In this document: positions 33,493 to 38,415 of the stretch, piece by piece
Layout: each line of letters starts with the position of its first letter
How positions within the stretch are numbered: the stretch's first letter is position 1
The notes under the pieces: generated by a model
Databases searched by the model: none
What the model saw: the letters and a program-made list of their open reading frames with translations, nothing else
Told to the model about the DNA's origin: nothing
Assembly (NCBI GenBank): GCA_947476065.1
Contig: CANJPG010000029.1
Location: forward strand, 1-38,415
Reading direction: 5' to 3'
From: Fidelibacterota bacterium
GTDB lineage: Bacteria; Pseudomonadota; Alphaproteobacteria; Rhodospirillales; Rhodospirillaceae
Length of the DNA: 38,415 nt
Program-made: the position numbers and the translations under genes

Positions 33493-34320
33493 CTATTGCT
33501 GCTGCTGCCGAAAGCCGGCGTGGTCGGCATGTTCGGCCAGCACCGTCACCTCAAGCCGCTCCTCAAGGTGGCCCTGGGCCGTGCCGCGCAAAGGGGCTGC
33601 CCCCAGGTGGTCGAGGGCCATGCTCACCCTGACATGGGACTCGGAGGGGCTGATGCCCTCGACGGGGTCGAAACCTATCCAGCCGATGCTGGGCACAAAG
33701 GCCTCCGCCCAGGCATGGACGCTGGCGCTGTATTTGTTGGCCTCGCCGTGCAGCAGGTAGCCAGCAATGAATCGCGCTGGGATATCAAGGCTGCGGGCGG
33801 CAGTGATGAACACCTGCGCCATGTCATTGGCGGTGCCGCGTTCGGCGGCCAGGGCCTTGGTCGCCGGCAGTTCGGGGGCCTTGGGATCGCATTCCATGTC
33901 GGTGTGCAGAGCCGCGAGCAGTTTGTGCAGCCGCTCCAACGGCTCGCCGGCGCCGGCGCTATCGCGGGCGAACTTGCGCAGCGCGCCGTCGGGCTGCGTT
34001 AGGTGGGTCTCGCGCAGGTAGAGGCCCGCCGGAAAACGTTCGATGGCTCCGCGTACGACGCCGTGAATCTCGCGGGTCTCGACCTCGCCCTGTACCGTGA
34101 TGCTGAGGTCATCGAGGGGCCGCGTGAACGACAGGCTGTTGACGATGTTGCCGAAGGCGTCTTCGATGGTTTGCATCTGCACGTCCTGATCGATGTCGAC
34201 GCGCCAGTGGCGCACATGCTGGCCGTCATAGTTCCGGGGCGTGCGCCGGAATACCTGGATCACGGCGCCCGCCGGATCGTCGTAGATATAAGCGGTGCGG
34301 TGTTGCAGGCGGATGCGCAT
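33493..34320 (-). CDS. Transglutaminase-fold protein lacking the catalytic cysteine
   Basis: The 275-residue protein has the N-terminal beta domain (YIYDDPAGAVIQVFRRTPRN) and a transglutaminase core. The His and Asp of the usual triad are kept (SVHAWAEAFVPSIGWIGFDPVEG, about 205-227). Where active members have GVCQDF-type sequence with the nucleophilic Cys, this one reads ERGTANDMAQVFI, so Cys is replaced by Ala. The codons (GGC ACC GCC AAT GAC) show no frameshift. It is therefore probably a non-catalytic, binding or scaffold member. It lies between the alpha-E gene (12 bp) and the Anbu gene (39 bp). Confidence 0.87.
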   Translation of the reverse strand: MRIRLQHRTAYIYDDPAGAVIQVFRRTPRNYDGQHVRHWRVDIDQDVQMQTIEDAFGNIVNSLSFTRPLDDLSITVQGEVETREIHGVVRGAIERFPAGLYLRETHLTQPDGALRKFARDSAGAGEPLERLHKLLAALHTDMECDPKAPELPATKALAAERGTANDMAQVFITAARSLDIPARFIAGYLLHGEANKYSASVHAWAEAFVPSIGWIGFDPVEGISPSESHVRVSMALDHLGAAPLRGTAQGHLEERLEVTVLAEHADHAGFRQQQQ

Positions 34321-34332
34321 GGCGCGTTCAGA

Positions 34333-35271
34333 CTACAGGTATTGTTCGACGATGGCCGCGCCGACCCGGTTGTTGTCGGCGACGAAGTTGGTCAGGAACT
34401 CATGCAGACCTGTCTGGAACACCTGATCGATGGCGCTGTTGTCGAGGGACGTATGGATGGTGCGGGCCTGGCGCTGCGCCTTACCCTGGCGGCCGTAAGC
34501 GCCGGCGAGGCTGTCCAGGCATTCCACGATGTTCTTGTAGCAAGACGCCAGGGATCGCGGCAGCTCTTCGTTGAGAATGAGCAGATCGGCGATCAGCCAG
34601 GGCCTGAGGCTTTCGCGATAAACCCAGCGATAGGCCGTGAGTGCGTTGACGGAGCGTAAGATGGCGGTCCATTGGGAATAATCGAGGCCGCCGCCAACGG
34701 CGGAGCTTTCCGGCAGAAGGATGTGATATTTGACGTCCAGAATGCGGGCGGTGTTGTCGGCGCGTTCGATATAAAAGCCCAGCCGCGAGAACCAATAGGC
34801 GTCGTTGCGCAGCATAGTGCGATAACCGGATCCGTCGATGCGCAGCGCGACGTCCTTCACCCAATCGGTGAAGCGCGAGATGCGGCCCTCGACCATGTCG
34901 CGCGCATCCATCTTCTGCAGGTCAAGCCAGGCCCCGTTGATGGTTTCCCACATCTCTTGGGTCAAGGCCGTGCGGACGGCGCGGGCGTTGAAGCGGGCCG
35001 TTTCGAGGCAGCGGCGGATGGACGACGGATTCTGCTCAGAGAAAGCCAGGAATTCGGTGACGGTTTCCGCCGTGGGTTTTTCGTAAATGGCCAGGAAGGC
35101 ATTGAGACAACCAGCCGTCGCGAGCGCACTCTTCCATTCGTTGCCCTCGCCGGCATACGCGGCCGGCAGCACGGAAAGGCGCGACGTCGTCTCGAGAATG
35201 CGCGCGAGATAGTCGGCGCGCTCGACGTAGCGCGACAGCCAGAACAAATTGTCTGCGGTGCGGCTTAACAT
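34333..35271 (-). CDS. Alpha-E domain protein (DUF403)
   Basis: The 312-residue, all-helical protein starts MLSRTADNLFWLSRYVERADYLARILE, the typical alpha-E opening, with a second related stretch FSRLGFYIERADNTARILDVKYH. The conserved Glu and Arg in YVERAD/YIERAD give the family its name. Its molecular role is not established; it always accompanies the permuted ATP-grasp protein. Here the two genes abut with no spacer, so they are translationally linked. Confidence 0.92.
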   Translation of the reverse strand: MLSRTADNLFWLSRYVERADYLARILETTSRLSVLPAAYAGEGNEWKSALATAGCLNAFLAIYEKPTAETVTEFLAFSEQNPSSIRRCLETARFNARAVRTALTQEMWETINGAWLDLQKMDARDMVEGRISRFTDWVKDVALRIDGSGYRTMLRNDAYWFSRLGFYIERADNTARILDVKYHILLPESSAVGGGLDYSQWTAILRSVNALTAYRWVYRESLRPWLIADLLILNEELPRSLASCYKNIVECLDSLAGAYGRQGKAQRQARTIHTSLDNSAIDQVFQTGLHEFLTNFVADNNRVGAAIVEQYL

Positions 35272-36687
<1,416 letters not shown>

Positions 36688-36874
36688 GCTCTCCTGAAGA
36701 CCTACCTGGACTGTATAAGCATATCCCGTGCCAACCGGGAAAACCTAGGGGTTCCGTGGCTTCGAAGTGGGCAGTGGGGGGTACGAGCCTATTTTTTAGG
36801 CGGCAATGGACGAATCTGTGGATTTCTTATGCCGTCTGCATAGGCCAAGGTGGTAGCGGCCCTAAACCAGGGTC

Positions 36875-37300
36875 CTAAACCAACCCTGTGCCGATCAGAC
36901 TGTCGAGGATGACCTCGGCGACCAGAGGCGGTTTCAGCTTCGGCACCTTGGAATCCCGACCTTCCATCGTCAGCTTGATGACGATGTTGGCTTCGATCTT
37001 GCGCTGCTCCAGCTTGACGATGTCCTTCGCACCTTTGATCTTGGGATAATAGAGCGGATCGATGGTCTTTTGCCTATCGGCCAGGCGGGCAGCGAAGGAG
37101 GCCTCGTCGAACTCCGTCACCTCCCGCGCCCCGGCCAGCTCCCAGTCCTTCTGGCCCGCATAAACCGCCTCGTTCAATTCCTGAACGGCCTGCTTGGGAT
37201 CGCCGTGGGTAAAGCCGGGCTTATAGAGGTGCTTGCTTACGCCGACGTCGGAGCCCCATTCCTGCATGGACGGGCTGAAGGCGACATAAATCGACGGCAT
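36875..37300 (-). CDS. Unrecognised 141-residue cytoplasmic protein
   Basis: The ATG at 37300 has AAAGGG upstream and is preferred to an in-frame start at 37348. The protein begins MPSIYVAFSPSMQEWGSDVG and is hydrophilic and Lys-rich, with EFDEASFAARLADRQKTIDPLYYPKIKGAKDIV, then an amphipathic stretch ending DSLIGTGLV. There are no membrane spans or cysteines. I do not recognise the family. It lies 187 bp after the start of the Anbu operon's first gene on the same strand, with a separate ribosome site. Confidence 0.7.
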   Translation of the reverse strand: MPSIYVAFSPSMQEWGSDVGVSKHLYKPGFTHGDPKQAVQELNEAVYAGQKDWELAGAREVTEFDEASFAARLADRQKTIDPLYYPKIKGAKDIVKLEQRKIEANIVIKLTMEGRDSKVPKLKPPLVAEVILDSLIGTGLV

Positions 37301-37362
37301 GGGCACCCTTTCAGTTGTCGGATTCAGGTGTCGCAAGTCCGTCGCCAAAGCGCAAGGGCCGC

Positions 37363-37638
37363 TTAGACAATAAAACCACCCAGGCAGATTGCGACGGCGC
37401 CCGCAAAAAAGAGGGTGTAGGGATTAAGGAAACTGCCGCGCGCTTCAATGGTGAGCCAAATGGTGAATGCCAAGCCCCCTGCCATGAGCCAAGCCATTAG
37501 CAGGAAGCCAGGATCGATCATATGGACGCCGAGCGCTCCAAAAAAATAGACGCAGACGGCGGTACATATGGCCCGGGCCGAGGGCGGTTTCTCGCGGCGA
37601 AAAACGATGGATTGGGTACGGCCGATCGTTCTGATCAT
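37363..37638 (-). CDS. Small membrane protein, unknown function
   Basis: The 91-residue product has AAAGGAGG seven bases before the ATG, a strong ribosome site. A basic N-terminus (MIRTIGRTQSIVFRREKPPSAR) is followed by three hydrophobic stretches (about 23-40, 44-63 and 73-91). The chain ends right after the last span. No family is recognised. Confidence 0.75.
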   Translation of the reverse strand: MIRTIGRTQSIVFRREKPPSARAICTAVCVYFFGALGVHMIDPGFLLMAWLMAGGLAFTIWLTIEARGSFLNPYTLFFAGAVAICLGGFIV

Positions 37639-37665
37639 GGCTGCCTCCTTTGAATATTTCGGGAC

Positions 37666-37866
37666 TTAAGCGGCGTCGCGTTGCAGTTCCTCGACAACGC
37701 ACATCCAAATATCCGCCAGCTCCCGCTTGCCGTCCTCGCAGTAAGCAACGACATGGCGCGCTGCTTCGGTTTGAGCACTGGAACCGTAATTGACCCGCAT
37801 AAAATTGCTCAGCGTCGCTACTGTTTCTTTCGGGGTAAAGGTCACAGGTTTTTCTAACGGTGACAT
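37666..37866 (-). CDS. Short helical protein, paralogue of the gene at 38118
   Basis: The 66-residue product reads VTFTPKETVATLSNFMRVNYGSS, then AARHVVAYCEDGKRELADIWMCVVEEL. The second half aligns with the next small gene: FMR-x-N/T-HYG pattern, A-x-RHV-x-AY, then EL-A-x-IW-x-x-VV. AGAGGA precedes the ATG by 4 bases. No known family is recognised; the pattern suggests two or three helices. It lies 27 bp upstream of the membrane protein gene on the same strand. Confidence 0.7.
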   Translation of the reverse strand: MSPLEKPVTFTPKETVATLSNFMRVNYGSSAQTEAARHVVAYCEDGKRELADIWMCVVEELQRDAA

Positions 37867-38117
37867 TTGTCCTCTTCTCAGTCTGCGTTATTGCAGACAG
37901 TCAAAGCATAGTGGACATATCGGGCGCGGTTAGGGGGTTTCGCGCAGCTCTGCTCTGCGCCGCGTGCAACAGTTTCGAGGGTCTGCATTCGGTCGTGCCG
38001 AATCAAACACTTAGTCGAGCAGAGCACATGATGCTGCAATGCGTTCGCGTCTGCGCTGCCAGTGCTTTTGGTGTGCAGCGCAGCACAAACGCCAGGGCAG
38101 GATGAGCCGGAGCAGAA
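37867..38117. other. Structured intergenic region between the two small paralogues
   Basis: The 251 bp contain three hairpins: GCGCAG/CTGCGC (37942-37960), ATTCGG/CCGAAT (37987-38003) and TGCGCTGC/GCAGCGCA (38052-38082, 15-base loop). None is followed by a T-run, so terminator function is uncertain. No gene is convincing here. Confidence 0.4.
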
Positions 38118-38393
38118 TTATTTGTCGGCTTTGACGACGCGGCGCGGATCTTCGACAAGTTCCACACCAGTAATGTGGGCGACGACGCGCTTCCAGATGC
38201 TGGCGAGTTCCGTATCCTTGATCTGCTCGTAAGCGAGCACGTGACGCTGCGCTTCCCGGGCAGCGTCGGCGCCATGGGTTGCGCGCATGAAGCGCGCCAG
38301 CGTCGCGGTGTTGAAATAGAGTCCCTGCTGTTCGGATTCCGCCTTCAGCGCGCCCGCGGTCGACAGCGATACGTCCTGCAAATCTTGGGTCAT
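38118..38393 (-). CDS. Short helical protein, paralogue of the gene at 37666
   Basis: The 91-residue product has FNTATLARFMRATHGADAAREAQRHVLAYEQIKDTELASIWKRVVAHI, similar over about 45 residues to the shorter protein downstream. It has a longer polar N-terminus and a charged tail (VELVEDPRRVVKADK). GAGGGAGAG lies just before the ATG. The family is not recognised; the conserved RHV-x-AY and IW-x-x-VV positions are shared by both copies. Confidence 0.7.
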   Translation of the reverse strand: MTQDLQDVSLSTAGALKAESEQQGLYFNTATLARFMRATHGADAAREAQRHVLAYEQIKDTELASIWKRVVAHITGVELVEDPRRVVKADK

Positions 38394-38415
38394 TGCTCTC
38401 CCTCAAGCAACTATG

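Overview
The window is an alphaproteobacterial chromosome segment, GC-rich by eye. The evidence is a GTTC-N7-GTTC LexA box, a gene for the F1-ATPase inhibitor zeta subunit (DUF1476), a purC-purS-purQ-purL-bolA-grxD cluster with small-type purL, and an Anbu/ATP-grasp/alpha-E/transglutaminase operon. I cannot name the genus.

Positions 1-8310 are accessory. A LexA-controlled radC is cut off just before its metal-binding HxHP motif. The cut starts a 17-bp sequence that recurs 5.9 kb later, and in both places about 100 bp of similar sequence follows it. I read this as two genomic islands inserted one behind the other in radC. The first (about 636-6551) carries copper/metal handling genes: a His/Cys-rich small protein, a Met-rich exported protein, a 44-residue membrane peptide, a DUF302 protein and a CopA-type P1B ATPase. 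It also carries a PAP2 phosphatase and a DgkA-like kinase. No integrase or regulator is visible. The second island starts at 6552 and carries a secreted thermonuclease-like protein and an EEP-fold hydrolase. Its right end and the radC 3' end are not in the window. A broken response-regulator receiver domain follows.

Positions 8312-16213 are one co-oriented minus-strand run. It encodes an HlyD-type adaptor, an ABC ATPase, a large MacB/FtsX-type permease, a membrane-anchored polymer-forming (bactofilin-like) repeat protein, an amidase and a class A acid phosphatase. Positions 16540-26250 are mainly core metabolism: purB, the zeta subunit, an NRDE/TANGO2 protein, a large exported CXXCH/beta-propeller protein, then purCSQL, bolA and grxD. 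Several consensus-like promoters and terminators frame these units.

Positions 26324-28234 (minus) hold three tightly packed genes. The first encodes a modular protein with a C-terminal peptidoglycan hydrolase domain, and the next encodes a small exported protein. This looks like a polymorphic toxin-immunity cassette and is the best candidate here for an undescribed system. A methyltransferase, a PaaI-type thioesterase, rpsD with its promoter and terminator, an MmgE/PrpD protein and a TrmJ-type RNA methyltransferase follow.

Positions 32707-36687 (minus) encode a permuted ATP-grasp enzyme, an alpha-E protein, a transglutaminase-fold protein and the Anbu peptidase. The transglutaminase appears to have lost its catalytic cysteine. 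The right edge holds small unrecognised genes, including two paralogous short proteins.
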